The translations under genes and the position numbers were made by a program. 64,000 bases of DNA, taken from contig JAPYMA010001682.1 of NCBI GenBank assembly GCA_035041965.1, positions 1 through 64,000 of the forward strand, read 5' to 3'. Source of the stretch: Anisakis pegreffii (lineage: Eukaryota > Nematoda > Chromadorea > Rhabditida > Anisakidae). The notes under the pieces were generated by a model. The model worked only from the letters and a program-made list of their open reading frames with translations, was not told the origin of the DNA and did no database searches. Numbering within the stretch: position 1 is the stretch's first letter; each line of letters begins with the position of its first letter. This document shows positions 40,901 to 60,700 of the stretch, piece after piece.

Positions 40901-43384
40901 TATTTTTTACTGCTGCAACATTTTTGATCGCCTTCGCACTTCGTCGAGTTCGTAATTCACGGTACTTCGGCAGACAGGTTGTGTCATTGTTTGATTTCTT
41001 TATTTGCTAGTAGTTGTTGCACTATTGTCGTGAGGAAATGCTCCGCGTTAAGATTTAAGTTTAAATGCCATAATGCTGTTTTCGAACGCAATTAATTGCT
41101 CCGTAGAGTTTGGTGATGTGACGTACTGTAAAAATAAATCTGATTGAATTCACATTTGAAAAATCAGTTCTTTTCATATTGCATCATGCTGACCAGTTGA
41201 GAGTCAGCGATCACAAAAAGAATTTGTTTATAGGTTAGGCGTGCGCTGGGTGATTTTGGATTGAGCATTTCAGTTATATTAATGGTTGTATTTGATAAGG
41301 TACTCATTAGCGCTTCAACTCTTACAAGTACACTCAATATTACCGTAAGCTATCAGTTATTTCGATTAAAATTGACATTTCATACGCTTCGGAATTCTTT
41401 TTTCTAATATCAATTCAGTCCGTCAAGATATTCTTCGAATATTCATTTGCCGTTGTTCATATCACATTGTTGTAATTGATGATATACACTGCAGATCGAG
41501 CTTTTGCCATCGGCAGAGCGTTCGTGGCTTGTGAATATATTCGAGTGGCCTTCAGAGGGAACTCCATTACCAATGGCAGCCATTCTTCCAGGATTCCTTC
41601 TGTTCTTTCTTCTTTTCACTGAAACACTTGTCTGCGAAATGATGTTACTCAATCCCCAACTGAAAGTTAAAAAAGGCACCGGTTATCACTTCGACCTTCT
41701 ACTTTCAGGTTCTCTGTTCATTCACTTCATGCTCACATTTATCGGCTGCAAGCAGTATTTCCCGTCTAGCAATAATTGATTCCGCTTTTTTTCTGCTCGA
41801 AAAGCAATCAAAGACGACTCAGATATTACCGTATAACAATAATTGTATAGTCTACGAGTAAATGTATAGTCCACTTCAGCTCTATCTTCCTCCTTTTTCC
41901 CACACAGGCCATCTGTTACACAATCCATGGAATTTTCTTTTCTTTCCACCAAATCCGAAAGTTGAAATGCTGCATTCTTTGGAAGGTCTGTTTAGGGTCA
42001 TACGGTGAATATAAATACAACCATGATATTTTTGAAACAAACTGTTCATCACTGCTCATATCTTCTACTTTTGTTACTGAAATTTGTTCACACTGTTTGC
42101 TTCTCTTGAATCGCTGATTGTATCAAATTAGTAATCGTTTGACTTGCAATTTGAAGGTTTACTTCTGGTTGCAAACGCTCTGTTCGGTTTGCCGTGGTTG
42201 TGTGCTGCATCAATGCGTACCACAGCTCATATTCACAGCTTAACGCTCTATCGACTTCGTGCACCTGGTCAGAAGCCAAGTATTGTAGGCTTACGTGAGC
42301 AAAGACTTACCACTGTTGCACTTCATGCGCTTATCGGTTTGATATTTCATTGATGCAAACAATTTTGGTTGTGATCAAACCAGGCATTCAACAAGAAACC
42401 AGACGAAGATGATGTCCAATAAAATCATTGAGAATTGAATTGTTTTATTTGCTGCGCATCTCTAAATGTTTTGTATTTTCCTCAGAATAATGTTGAAACG
42501 CAATCTCAGAGCCACAGCTTATTCAAAACCGAATTTTCAGGTTCAACGCTGTTGTTTCCAAGCGTTTTAAAGTCTATTCCACAATCAGTCTTGTTCGGTG
42601 TTTTCCTCTACCTCGGTGTTATGAATCTCACGTCATCACAAATGCTCTCACGTTCAATTCTCTTTTTTGTTCCAGTCAAGTATCATCCGTCTGTTTCCTA
42701 CTGTCTCAGAGTATGTGAAACACTTTCGATGGTTATCCTTTTCCATTTCTTTCGTCAATTGATGAAAAATTCTTGAACTTATTCCATTCAGTAATGCGGC
42801 TCATACAGAAATCTCTGAGTTCAACAGATGCACAGGAAAGATGTTGCAGATTTGAACCTTAAATTAGCTTTGATCGGAAGAAGCGAAAGTAAATACTGAA
42901 ATAATCGTCAAGACTGATTTGTTGAATATTCAACTTCCTCTCTGAACTTAGAGAACATCATTACGGAATCATGATCGAATACTGTCATAAAGAGTCATAA
43001 AGGTTTTTTCAGTGGAGAAGGTTAATGAGATTGGAGGGAGAAAAAATTTATTACATACAAAACGAGGATATTGAACGAGTTGAGAGATAATAAAGTGGAT
43101 TGCAGGTACGCACTTGGCGAATGCATGCATTCACAACCATTCAGCTATTGTGTTTTATCATTGTATGCTTTATAAAATCACACAATTCGACTGCATTCGC
43201 ATTTCCTTTGGCAGTACTGATGGCCGTGGCTGTACGTCAGTTTCTTTTACCGAAGTTGTTCACGTCAATCGAGTTGATGGCACTCGATGGTATCGATGAA
43301 GAACCGTCACAGGATGGCGATTTCTATGAAGACAGTCGGAAGCCAGCTCTTCTATCCTCTTTCAATGTTGATGGAACGTTTTAG
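19929..43384 (+). CDS. SLC4 family bicarbonate transporter, anion-exchanger-like
   Basis: Twenty-two exons: 19929-19988, 24816-24849, 25563-25623, 30319-30407, 35513-35616, 36086-36332, 37203-37293, 37566-37692, 37928-38069, 38362-38485, 38604-38742, 39137-39339, 39533-39696, 39947-40095, 40312-40386, 40561-40742, 40827-40977, 41234-41344, 41495-41708, 42157-42336, 42541-42710, 43106-43384. Every junction keeps frame, giving about 1,031 residues. The cytoplasmic domain shows RWIRYEEAVEKG (161 on), GAVMLDL, and PPGDW (419-423). The membrane domain starts near YISDLTDA (about 494) and ends with VRTWRMH and a cytoplasmic tail. Glu794 and Arg843 align with AE1 Glu681 and Arg730, favouring Cl-/HCO3- exchange over Na+-coupled transport. 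The TM5 lysine pair and the TM3 SGP motif are absent. Extracellular N-glycosylation sites lie at about 658 and 669-670. Exons 1-4 are inferred; an alternative start at 35280 is possible. Confidence 0.9.
20842..20959. mobile_element. Small MITE candidate with CAGTGGTA-like ends
   Basis: TAGTGGTAAAAT (20842-20853) faces ATTTTACCACTG (20948-20959), matching at 11 of 12 bases. The ends resemble those of the element at 990-1143, so both may belong to one mariner-like family. No clear target duplication. Confidence 0.35.
21590..22840. other. GC-richer island of unknown origin
   Basis: This stretch is visibly richer in G and C than its surroundings and holds several overlapping open frames (21587-21775, 21776-22159, 22487-22840 on +). 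The left part begins near CGTCGGGGAACGCACTCCCC. The right part starts at ACGGCGGCCTAGCGCAGG (about 22273), which vaguely echoes the tRNA-like start at 176, and ends in a C-rich tract (22730-22835). None of the reading frames resembles a known domain. It is likely an inserted element or relic. Confidence 0.35.
23475..23704. mobile_element. hAT-type MITE with internal tandem repeats
   Basis: The element begins TAGTGATGGCATCC and ends GGATACCATCATTG, forming 14-bp inverted repeats with a few mismatches. It is flanked by CTAGACAG and CTAAACAG, an 8-bp target duplication with one mismatch, as expected for hAT transposons. The 230-bp body consists of diverged repeats of about 58 bp built on TCGGAATTCCGA-like palindromes. 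It lies within a proposed SLC4 intron. Confidence 0.75.
24850..25562 (+). other. Second SLC4 intron, no other content seen
   Basis: Begins with GTCAGT and ends with CTGTTTCAG. Nothing else recognisable. Confidence 0.45.
28483..28530. repeat. 24-bp unit, two exact copies
   Basis: ATTTCATTCTTTCCTTAGTG plus GTAG is present at 28483-28506 and again at 28507-28530. Confidence 0.95.
29350..29560 (-). pseudogene. Degenerate RTE-type LINE fragment (C-terminal part of ORF2)
   Basis: On the minus strand, short stretches resemble the region after reverse transcriptase in RTE-class LINEs: an E-x-H-R-R-S-x-V-G-D-I-I stretch, then in another frame W-A-N-H-x-A-R-M-N-D-D-R with R-A-I-T, then K-R-S-P-x-R-W. 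Stop codons and at least one frameshift separate them, so the copy is dead. The area is GC-richer than its surroundings. The downstream open frame at 29160-29396 is probably trailing element sequence. Confidence 0.5.
33000..33240. other. GC-richer patch, possible element remnant
   Basis: Contains GGCCGGGCTTGAAAGGCCC, a TATAAAA at about 33044, and CGCCCGGTCCCTCAGGCCCG near the right end. No reading frame of note. A solo LTR, an ncRNA gene or another relic would all be compatible. Confidence 0.3.
34290..34500. repeat. TTAGCG/AGCG-rich degenerate repeat
   Basis: The words ATTAGCGA, TTAGCGGC, TTTAGCGAG and ATTAGCGAAG recur across about 200 bp. The pattern resembles a non-autonomous DNA element, but clear termini are not visible. 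Confidence 0.35.
36700..37004. mobile_element. hAT-type MITE in an SLC4 intron
   Basis: It starts CAGTGGTTCTCAA and ends TTTGAGAAACCCTG, the classic hAT terminal motif. Flanks are GACTATAA and GACTACAC, a target duplication matching at six of eight bases. The 305-bp body has no coding capacity; the 77-codon frame across it is a by-product. Confidence 0.75.
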
Positions 43385-46300
43385 TGTCACCTTTCTTATA
43401 TTCAAATGCACCTGTTTCATTCCATTCATAAAATCCATTATGTAAGTTGATCACCAACAAATTGCAGTTCCTTCCTCATATTCAACAACCATTCTTTAAT
43501 CGTCATTTGAAAATTAGTCACATAAGAGTTCACAAAAAGCACACATCCAAAGGTTACTGTTGAGTGCAATCGTAACTCTGAAGTGAACGATCACGGTTCT
43601 TCCATGATCGGTGCTAATTAATCATGTCAGCTTCACTCAGAGAGAACGAACAAGGATCGGAGCAATAAAGTGCTATCATGAAATAGTAACTGAATTCAAT
43701 GTTTCAAACTAATACATCAGTATCTCGTTTCTTTTTTTAAAATCTGTATCATCGTTCATAATTGTAATTTGATTCAAGGGCAGATGTGTTCGTGTCAGTT
43801 TTATCTTTTCATTTAAATGTGCCTAATCGATGCGCGTTATTACTATGTGCGTGTTGCAAATGATGTAATGCAACTGAAAGAAATTGATTTGATGAGGTAT
43901 GTTCAACATGGACGAAATTACATCTTAACAAAGCTAATTGTGATTTTATTCGCACAAATAATATTGCTTTGAACAGTGCTTCACATTTATCAGCTTACCT
44001 CTAAGAGGAAGTATCACCAACGAAAACCGTTACTGAATAGAACAAACTTCTTAAGTACAGTAATGTCCTCTTATCCAAAACCCTCCAATTTGCAGCCTGC
44101 AGCCCATTTGTAGTCCGTGAAGCCTCCGAATGCTGTTCCTGACATTTTATTGGAATCTGCAGTGATTGCAGTACCACTTATGATCCGTGAAGGTCGTCAG
44201 GCGTCTTGCGAGAATTTCAAAAAACTCGCGAGCCATATTTGAAATGTGTTTGATTGAGCATTCTTTAATGAGATCACCTGTTTCGTGAACAGCTGGTAAT
44301 TACACAGCATGATTGTATTTTACAGTTGCACTTATCAATTTATTAACGGAAACAATAGGAGACGTTACAAGGAAGTGAATAGGATGTTCAATGCAGAGGA
44401 ATGAGAACGTTGAGCGTAATCGCATAATAATGAAACGATTTTTCGTTTCGTATTTCACAATAATCTCCCTCCATCTATTGAGAGTTCACATTAAAGTTCA
44501 ACTGACATGGTTCATTAGCGTTTCCAGGAGAGTGAGTTGATCACGTTGCTGGTGAAGATGCGATAAGCTCGTTCACCACTCGCTGCTGACTGCGACGCAA
44601 TACGGCTCTTACCCAGTACTTAATAATGGCACCCTGATCATGCACTAACCACTTTTAGAAATGACTGTATCAAGCATAAAGCAGTCAAAACTCAAAAAAG
44701 AAAATTGTTTATGGGTATGAAAATGGGAGTATGAAATCTTTTTGATTGAGTCTGATGACGACTGTGTCACTTGCTTTTCATGTATTTTTGAAACGATTAA
44801 TGAAAAGTTTGCAACTCGAGACATCATTCTACCTTGAATTCAAATAAGGGTCAAAGCCAGTTTATAAGTCTCTCTGTGAATTACGGAAGCACTCGTCGAC
44901 GTACAGTTGCTAAAGAGAACTTTACAAGGAGTACGTAAAGAATGAGATTTGTTGCTAAAGCATAATAAAATCCGATATGTTTTCTTATGAGCCACGAACT
45001 TTCCTGCCGCCGAATTTTACTTCGAGAGCACTTGTGAGTTAATCAGGCTTGCTCTTAGCAGTATATTTTGCACTACGTAGCTTGTTCTCACTCATCTTAT
45101 ATGATTGTGTCTTCTCTGGTCAATTGATCTGTGAACATCGAACTTGCGATAAAGTGAATAGCCCTTTTTTGAGAATATTGAATTTTTAAGTTCAAAAACT
45201 AATGAATTTGATTTGATTTGATAAGTTAATCATAGATGTTTGCCGTCCGATCGTTATTCATACATTTGGAAAGAATGTGAATCAAAATTTACAAAGTACT
45301 GAACTTCTAAAGCCAGAGACAAATGACAACGGATATTTTTGTTGTTTTCAGTTTATTTTAATCTAAGAGTTGGCTTGTCCGTGAGGAGGATCAATTCATA
45401 ACAATTTCTATCCTTGCCAGAGATGATCTGAATGGGTACAGTCATCAATGGCGTACTATCATGCGATATCGCAGTTGAAAGCAACAGCAACATCAGTAAA
45501 ACAATTGATTCATCATCAAACGATCAACTCTGTAAATATGAATATAAATAAAACAACACCCGAAATGCGCATTACTAACAATTAACGTTCCACAAATACT
45601 AAATGTTCCCATCCAAAACACGATCAACTTACCTTATTTTTTAAAAAATCATTGTAGTACAACTTTGGAAAGCATTTCACGTCATTTTGCGACTTCGACA
45701 ACAAATACCCGCTATTCATACCTTCCAACCCCGAATGTATATCATAAAGCCGCCAACGAATATAAATAATGAATCGTAAAACCATAAATTTAGTGAATGA
45801 ATTAAAAACCCTCGATGAAACTGTTCTATGCAATACTCTGTTCTGTTTAATCTGAGTAGGTCGTGGTTCTTCGTTGAAATACTGCGTTGAATGATAATAA
45901 GCAATGATCTTATGATGGATGTCTTGCAGTATATGTGTATGAGAGCAATGCTCTTGAAACGATACAATACAATGCCAGCAAAAATATCGTGACTGCACAA
46001 TAATCCATTGAATTTACAACTATATACATGAAATGTGTACTTACAAAAAACAATAGAATTGTTATAGAATAGAATTATATTATAGAATGACCCGTTAACG
46101 GTGTGTGTAAAACCAACGGAAGCGTTTCAAAAATATTCAACGCATGGCAATTTTTAAACCCAATCTTTGGTCTTGATAACTGCTAACTGACAGACGTATA
46201 TGAAGGTGTTTTCGAAAACAATCATTCGAGTATTCTCGAATGCATTTCAGTTACCTTATGATGAGGTCACATTTGACCATATTCAAATAGTACTTTGTGG

Positions 46301-46408
46301 ATGTGACTGTAGACCGAAAATACCCGAAATATAATCAATAAAATATGCGCGAATGAAGAAAAGTGCATAAGAGACGCTTCCGAAAGAATTCAAACAACGT
46401 TCTGATGT
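43385..46408. other. Convergent intergenic region between the SLC4 gene and the SIK kinase
   Basis: Both genes end here. A candidate SLC4 poly(A) signal AATAAA is at 43664-43669. A TTTATT at about 45352 could serve the minus-strand kinase, though it lies about 1 kb past its stop. Two overlapping frames at 45624-46000 (-) show no recognisable features. A possible pogo/Tigger-type end lies at 44057. Confidence 0.45.
44057..44230 (+). mobile_element. Possible pogo/Tigger-like transposon end
   Basis: TA followed by CAGTAATGTCCTCTTATCC resembles the terminal sequence of pogo/Tigger elements. GATCCGTGAAGG-type sequence follows. No matching right terminus was found, so this is at best a truncated copy. 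Confidence 0.25.
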
Positions 46409-52736
<6,328 letters not shown>

Positions 52737-52797
52737 TGCAGATGGCTCCTTTCTTGAGGGGGGTGAAGGGGTCACTAGGTGAAGGAGACGTACGGCA

Positions 52798-55700
52798 CTA
52801 AAATGGATGGATGGATGGATGTGGAATGAGGAGGAAGCACACGAATATATCGATGGGATGCGGTAGGGCTAATCGACAGCCCTGTCTGTACTCTGTTCAG
52901 CAGCACATCCCCTCAACTGCTGCCTCGAGAGCAGTGCTCTGGTGTGCTCATTTCCCCAAATGACGTAAATTGGCTCAGCTCGCGTCATAGCCACTCCTCC
53001 AATTCACGCACGCTTGCTGTAAGCGACAGCGTTGCTTATATGAATGCTGCTAGCAACTGAATAGAAATAAGATTTCGATCAACTATAGCTACCTTATCAC
53101 ATCTTTATGAGTTCACCTCGTTACTGATTTTGTCATTATGCACATCATACAACCAATTCAATTCAATTCAAATCTATTTCACTATCGTTTTGAGTGCATT
53201 CGCACTCATCGTTCCACCTATGAAACGTTCAACAATGTTGAACACGCCAACAAGCTTCGTCAAAACAAGGAATCACTATTGATTTTAATCTGTACGTGAT
53301 TTAGTCACAAAAAAAAGGAGGCTGCTATCTGAGTGCTACGAGCGTAGCCTATGAACACCCCATATTTGTATTACCAGAAATAAATGGTCGCGAACTGAGC
53401 CGCAAAACTTACACATAAAATTCAGTGCTGTTCACAAACAGTGATAGAGTGGTATAATGCAATAGTTCTGCCGTCTAGCACACAAATGATGATCGCTCAG
53501 CCACTGAAACCGTCCGTCACATGCACTGATCAGTTCACGAATGTTTTTCATCTGCTCATATCATTATTTGTAACTAAATCTGCTCATAACAGTTTCAAGA
53601 AATATTCTTCGTTCAGTCAAGTCAACTTTTCAAAGAAGTCATGTGATTGGTTATCCGGGAATGCATACAATATCAGCTACAATCGTTGATAGCTATTGAA
53701 GCCATTTGTTGTCCCTCATCTGTTTTAACAGTTTATATTTGTTGCTCTTTTTCGTGGCAACTTGAGTGAAAGTGATGAAAAGAGTACTGATTAAAGGAAG
53801 GACATTTGTAGTTGCAGAGTGAGCCTACATCGCATTTTGCCATTGTCTCGCAATATTTCGAATTCTTCTTGGAACAGTGAACACAACATTTTTGATTGGG
53901 TCGACTCAGCGAGAGGTAATAAACATCTCATCAATGAAAAGCACATATAAATTGAAATGCTTACGAGTGATGATCAGTATCAATTAATTTCATTTCGAAT
54001 CAAGTTTTTTGATGTTGTCATACATTTGTTCTTAGTGATCAAATTCAGATCCTAAAATAATAAATTTGCTATTCTCGTAACGAGCATGAAACATGGCAGT
54101 TGAGCGTCATTTGTTATCGCAGTCGAACGTGAAACTTCATCAATCTCCAGCAATTCCCATTTTGTTACTGAGAATTAAATGCTTTAAAATATTACTTCCG
54201 AACACTAAGAAGTTGTTCTCAACGCTCTTTGCTGTTCAACTGACTCGATGAAAGTGAAATTCTCGTCGGACATCTTGAATGTATTTGATTTAAAGCAAAC
54301 ACATCGTCGCAACTATTTACGAGCGTTCATATTTCATTATGGTCTCGAAATTCAGATCGTTTGCTTTTTGATGTGCTGTTTGTTTGTTTCATCACATCAA
54401 TTTCAGACGTCAACAAATGATGTTGAAATTTTTCGTTTATGATTCAAGCTCTGTGCATAATGTTGAACAAAAAAACCGCATTCCGCTTCCAGCTGTTTGT
54501 GTGTGTGAAATTGTTGCCAAACATTTTTTGTTATCGATACACTGTGGAGCCAATTTGGCATGTGGTGCATATCGCTGCTGAAATTATTTTTGGAATGGTG
54601 ATGGCACAAACAAATCATATCGTGACACGAAGTTGCGTTAAACTATTTTCGAAGATTATTTTCAAAAAAAGTATTTATCCGTGCAATTATTGATGATTTG
54701 ACACGTTATCACATGTATACAGTTTAATACAGTTCGTTTCATTGGGTCGGCTCTTTCGCTGTATAGGCAAAAAAGTTTCGCTCAACAAGATAAGATCAGT
54801 ATTGAAAACTGTTAGAAATGATCCTATCCTTCATATCTTATATCCATTTATATAACTCTTATAACGAGTTATTCCTCATAATAACTTTATCATTGGCCTG
54901 TGCTCGAATGTATTCATTAGAGTCATCAGCAGTGGATCACCAATCAAGAACCGTTGCAAATCAGAATAATTCATCGCTGGTTGATGGCTTTCATCAGTGA
55001 CAAGTACTGTTGTACCTTTTCGATGAATTTATAAATCATTGGTGTGAAACATATGATACTTTAACATCATGAATTACTGATGAACGAAATTAGTTCATTA
55101 GATTTGTGTTCATGAATACGGTGATGAATCACTATTTCATGTTATTACAGCACAAAAAGATCTGAATTGAACTACAAATATGCTCAGTTGCGAAATTTTG
55201 AAACCGTATTTGTAAGATTTAGCTATTAATGAAAATTTCATGACGATACTCGGTGCATACAGATGAGAGTTTTCAAAATTAATTTTAGCGTAGTAGTTCA
55301 CATAATCCAAAGCCGTCGAATAGCTTAAGTCGCATGACGGGCTTCGAAGGCAGTGCTGACGTAAGACGAAGCTTTTTGGTTGGTGGAATGACGTCACGGC
55401 AGCAATCTTTTCAGCATATATTTCAAGTAGCATTTGCGTCAGTCACACTCATGACGGCTTAGAATTCAGTGAATGTGAAAGTTATTGTTTAGCAGATCTG
55501 CAGCAGACTTGAAGCAACCGACAACTGATCTATATTACTCAATCAATACTCTATCGTTTACAAATGTCAAAAACCTGCATAGCACAAAAAAAACCAAACT
55601 TCATCGAGTTCAGTGCACACATGAATGCTTCATGTCTATTTTTGTTTAGCACATGACCGTCAACCGTACACAATAGCTATTTATCCAACTAGTTATTGAA

Positions 55701-56913
55701 GCAGTTGTCAACGTCACACCATCATTAGGACAGAAAACATCGTTGAAGTACAGGGTATTGACCTTCACTCAAATACGGTTGCTAGGCGTATTTCCCAAAA
55801 ATCGTCTCAAGCTTTGGTTTGTAAGATTCGAATATGCACATCGATCATCACTACATCGCAGTTCAGCCATTCGTACATTGTATTCGGGCTATGATGATTG
55901 GGTTGACGACTTCTTGAATAGATAGATAACTGTTGTTCGGCTGTTGCCTATGCTAAACAATAATAGGCATCAAAAATTCAAAAGCATTCATTTGAAAGAC
56001 CCGGAAGTTGTTTTGTTTGCACTCTTGTGCGAAAAATTGCACTTTTCATTAGCTGCGTTGAGATTTAATACGTTGAGCTTAATTTGTGAATGAATCACTG
56101 ATATTCATGAATGTGTTAGAATTGCAAACGGCAACCACAAATATCACCTGTTCAAGACGGGTTTCGTTGGATGCAGTCTCTGCTTGTGCTTTTTGTCAAA
56201 TAGGACGAATGAAACAATGCAGTGTTAAGCAATAATCACTTTGCATTTACCTCTCGATTTGCCAGCATCGTCGTTCAACTTTGTAGAGCAGCATCAATCA
56301 TGTACACCAAATTATTTCATGTCGAATACAAATTTTTTCTGTCATAAAATCCTTACTGTACATTAACAACTTCATTTCACTGGCTTGAGCCACTACCTAT
56401 TTTCTGGCATTTCAAAATTTCATGATATCGTATCTCATAAACTGTCACAGATGATTGGTCAAAACATTAAAAGGTTCTCTTTAAAGGGTTCTCTTTAAAG
56501 GATGTCTCGCATAAATTGAAACTACCATTGTTCAATGAACGTGAAAGTTTTAAATGAGGAAATGAGGTTACTTCATCAATGAGACCGGCTCTTTAAAATT
56601 TCTTCTTCAACTGTTTTAGTGAAAAAATTTTGGGTAATATTCATCGTGATCAACTGAATTGCTGAAATGTCAATTAAGGTAGGAAAGTTCAGCTGCTGTT
56701 CTCTAGAAGATAGAACACGTTCAGTTCAGTGTTATGGACAGATGGATGTTCGCAACTGAGCACCTCAGCCACCTCTGCATATACTCTTTGCATTAGCTGT
56801 AATACAACAACGCTATCCGAAAAACCCAAAAAAATGTCGACTAGCAGAGTTGTCGTGCATTTTACGTGAACATCGAAGATGGGAGCGAGCATTTCATATT
56901 GTTACGTAATGGT
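52798..56913. other. Upstream region of the SIK kinase, no supportable gene
   Basis: A short (ATGG)n run lies at about 52806-52822. Several open frames of 60-100 codons (53441-53689, 54248-54693 on +, 55137-55433 on -) show no domain or convincing splice context. A directly repeated TTCTCTTTAAAGG unit lies at about 56473-56500. Confidence 0.4.
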
Positions 56914-57786
56914 AGTGGTTCTCACGTTCGACTGTTCCATTACCCCTTAAAATGATCTGGCAGGCCGTCGTTACCGACCTCCCCCTCCTTCCCCCTCCCC
57001 CACCGATATAAGAACTTACTGTTTCAACGTATAACGTCAGGAACGAACGGAAAACCGGTTCGGAAATTTCTCAGCGGCGTGAAAGAAATTAGTTTTCTGA
57101 TTGCATGAAAAGCTATTGTTCATGACACGCTCACTTCAAACTGATTCAGATGGATTCTCATTCTTTTCAGACGTGTTGTATTCACTCTCATAGCTAATAC
57201 ATGCGAATACCGTTCTCTTAATATGTTTTTCTCATTCACTTCGTCTCATTTCATTCCACAGTTAGAATCAATTTCTCATTCAGTCGCATATACTATTTAC
57301 TGAATACGTTGACGAGTGTTGACAGCCGAAGTCAACAATACAGCAATCGAATATTATTGCTGAACAACATTCGACAGTCAAATGATCAATTATAGAGTGT
57401 ATTTGATAGAATGAGAATTTGACTTTGATTGTTGAGTGAAATGAATGAGAAATTAGCACAAGAGAACACTTTTGGTGATAAAAGTTATGAGAGCGATTAT
57501 AATAGCAAGAAAAAGAATGAAAACCCTGTTAAAACAAATGAAAACCCGGTTAGATCCGGATGAGCTAATGATACTCAGAAAATAGGAAAATGAAAGGTGT
57601 TGCCATCAACTAATTTTACATGCCAGAGTTAAAAAACACCATCACAATGGCATTCTATCATAACATAACGACTGCACGAAATACTAATTTCCCGACCCCT
57701 ACCTTACCCAAAATGGGTAGGTCATTACCCCTTGACATCTCTAAATTACCCAAAATGGATAATTTTACCCCCTATGAGAACCACTG
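56914..57786. mobile_element. Non-autonomous element with hAT-like termini; partner of 5320-6230
   Basis: AGTGGTTCTCA at 56914 faces TGAGAACCACT near 57775-57786, matching hAT terminal repeats and the ends of 36700-37004. Near the right end is a palindrome TTACCCAAAATGGGTA (about 57704), and TTACCCAAAATGG recurs at about 57747, like subterminal repeats. Internal blocks match 5320-6230 in reverse complement, including AACACCATCACAATG and ATTACCCC. No target duplication is convincing. A C-rich tract (CTCCCCCTCCTTCCCCCTCC) lies at about 56980. Confidence 0.6.
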
Positions 57787-60700
57787 TATGAAGGAGTAAG
57801 CATCAAATATCATTTGTTCCATTCGATGCAGTCCCTTCATTTAATTTTAGTGGATACCGCATATTAGAGATGCGGTTATAGGACAGTTCGAGTGAAAATG
57901 AATGTAATTCAGTGAATTATGAGCACTGAATCAGGAATGGAGCCGAACAGTGCATAAAATTTTAAATCCTACAACAATTATCCAAGGGACCATTCTCCGA
58001 GGAGAGGGGATGAGGGGCATGGATTCTCATACCGAATGTTCAGGGAATTAAGAAACGAGTTGATATTGATTAATGAGATCTAAAAAATATTGGTGTCATT
58101 TTCATTGACATATGAGATTTGACATTCTTCAACACCTGCTAAAGCTCAACAAACTGCTCGATATAATGAAAATGTCGATTTCATGTCGATGTCGATTTAT
58201 GAAAATGTCGATTTCGATTTTATGAATAAATTTGTTTTTTTGCAGATTACTCTTATGGTCTCATAGAAGCATATGAATGGTTCGATACAGGAAACGCTCA
58301 TGCTAACAACCTACTATATATTATTACATCGAATTCGGATCGTTAGGTTTTCACAGTGACAGTGACGTTGGCGTTCTTAATATTAATACCTCTCGTGGCA
58401 AACGAATCTTTAGGTCATTTTCGCTCCGAAATCTATCATCGGCTCTTTTTGCAGAGAGTGAAGGGAATTTTGATAAGATTACTTGAAAACAGCAGAAATT
58501 CTACCATGTGGCCAGGTTCATAGAGATCTAATCTCAAACTTCTAAAATTTATGAATGAGAATCAATTGGAACAATGTATGTAATTCGAGTGATTTGTTGA
58601 AAATGTAAAGTTTTTACTATATAAAGAATTGAAAGTATGGATTATTTATAATATAAATGAAATAAAGTTTGTAATATATTAATACATTAATAATTTAATA
58701 TATTATATACGGAATAATACTCAAAAATTTCCCTTTCTTACCAGTGTGAAGTACATTCAGTGTGTTGAATGATTTATTCAATTCTGGCACTCAAACAACT
58801 ACAGTTTTTTGATTATCGAATTCGAATGCATCCGACGAATACGTTCGCAATTTTGGATAGATAGGCTTCATGACGTTAGCTACTGACATGTTTTTCGATT
58901 AATTCTGACATCAGAAGGATTATTGCTGGTTCATCACACTCGCTTTTTTCATCGGCTTGCCTGAGTGATCACTGGACGTTTGTTACACCGATTAGCAAGG
59001 CTTTTTTTAGGTCTCTTTCAGTCTCTCCTTGCCACAAATGAGATGACCATATGAAAAGGTAGTCACGATATCACAGGATGGTATAAGTAAGATTCAAGAT
59101 GACTGACATGACTAGCTGTGGGGAAGAGCGATGCCACGAAGAATGTCATAATTACTGATGATGAAGAAGCTCAACAAAAAATTTGATCAATCGTTATCAT
59201 GAATCTATAAGTACTGCCGATTATTCAGTCTTTCAGATTTTTTTTGAAAGCAGTTTGAAATTAATGGAAGATAATCTTGGAAAAATTAAAATTTAAAGAA
59301 TATGGCTCCAACAATCAACTTTTGCCCCGATTCCTAATCGAGAAACGTATTTATGTTTGAAATAGTGATGATAGGAAATGGGCTGTATTGCTTACAATTA
59401 CTCGATATCGAAACTGCTCATCAATAGTGATAAAAATAATTGGAAAATGAGAAGACACATTACGCATTTTATATCCTTGTTCTGGGAAGGAGCGCTGGTT
59501 CATTTACACAATTTGAAATGCGAACATGTCAGGACATAGTTGTTGAAATTGTTGAAATAATTCACTTTGACAGATGCGGTCTTTTTGTGATCCATTTTTG
59601 ATCGTGTGATGACTTGAAACTGATGCACCTATTGCGTGAATAATGCTCAGAATGGGAGTCGACAATCTGCACCTATCGACATGATATCATTCAACCATGA
59701 TTTTTTTTGAAGTGTTAAAAATTTCATTTATGAGACATATTAAACGAGCAATACGAAATCATTTTCAGTTTGACGAACTGGCATACTACCGTAGCTACAC
59801 TTAAAGCTCCCCTATACAAGTTGCAAAGCAACAACACTTGACTACGAGTTGATCTGTAAGAAAACCGAATAATCAGAATCCAGAGGCACTTGACAATGTG
59901 CATTCAAACCATTAAATAATATCCACTACTTTCTCTCACCAAGATTTCCCTATGTTCACTTTCATTCTTCCAACAATTTATGATAATCCTGAATAGTTTC
60001 GCGGGTGATCCCAACAATCAATGTGAACTCTCGTAGACAGTACGAGCAGTATTGGAAGCAAAAAATCTTTGTGTCACGAATTGTTGATAAAAAGTTGGAA
60101 GTGTTTAGAGGCAACGACAAAATTGTCGCAAGCTTTAAGTGTCTCTGTGTATAACTGAGGATCTCATGTACTCCAAACTGGAGCTAACACCTATTCATTA
60201 CCAACTCCGCACGAACTACGTACATAATTTTTTCAAGCCAGTTCATTGCATCATACATTACAATTCAATGCGAGATGTTCGTATTGAACCGCATAGCGGC
60301 ATTCATAATGCATAAATGTGTACCACTAAACTGAAATTAACTTCGAAATTAGTCAAAGTTTTTTTTTCGTATAATTTTGCCACAAAAGAATTTTAGTATA
60401 TTTTCAGCGATGTTATCGAGAACTGCTTATCGCTTCTACTACCATAAATCCACTAGCACCTGTGAGATGCTCGTAAAAAAATTGAGCTCAACTACTTATC
60501 ATCTAAAATTTTCACCATTATAAATACAATAACGCCATGTTATTCACTTTTTTAAATGACTGCAGTGTCGTTAAATATAGATAATATCCTTAAAAGTCAC
60601 AACATTAAGAGGTGAACCCGAACAGCCCAAGACATCTGTCAATCAAAACGAACAGTGCAACCAGCGTTTTTTTTTTTGCTTCATCATTGTCGTCGTCGTT

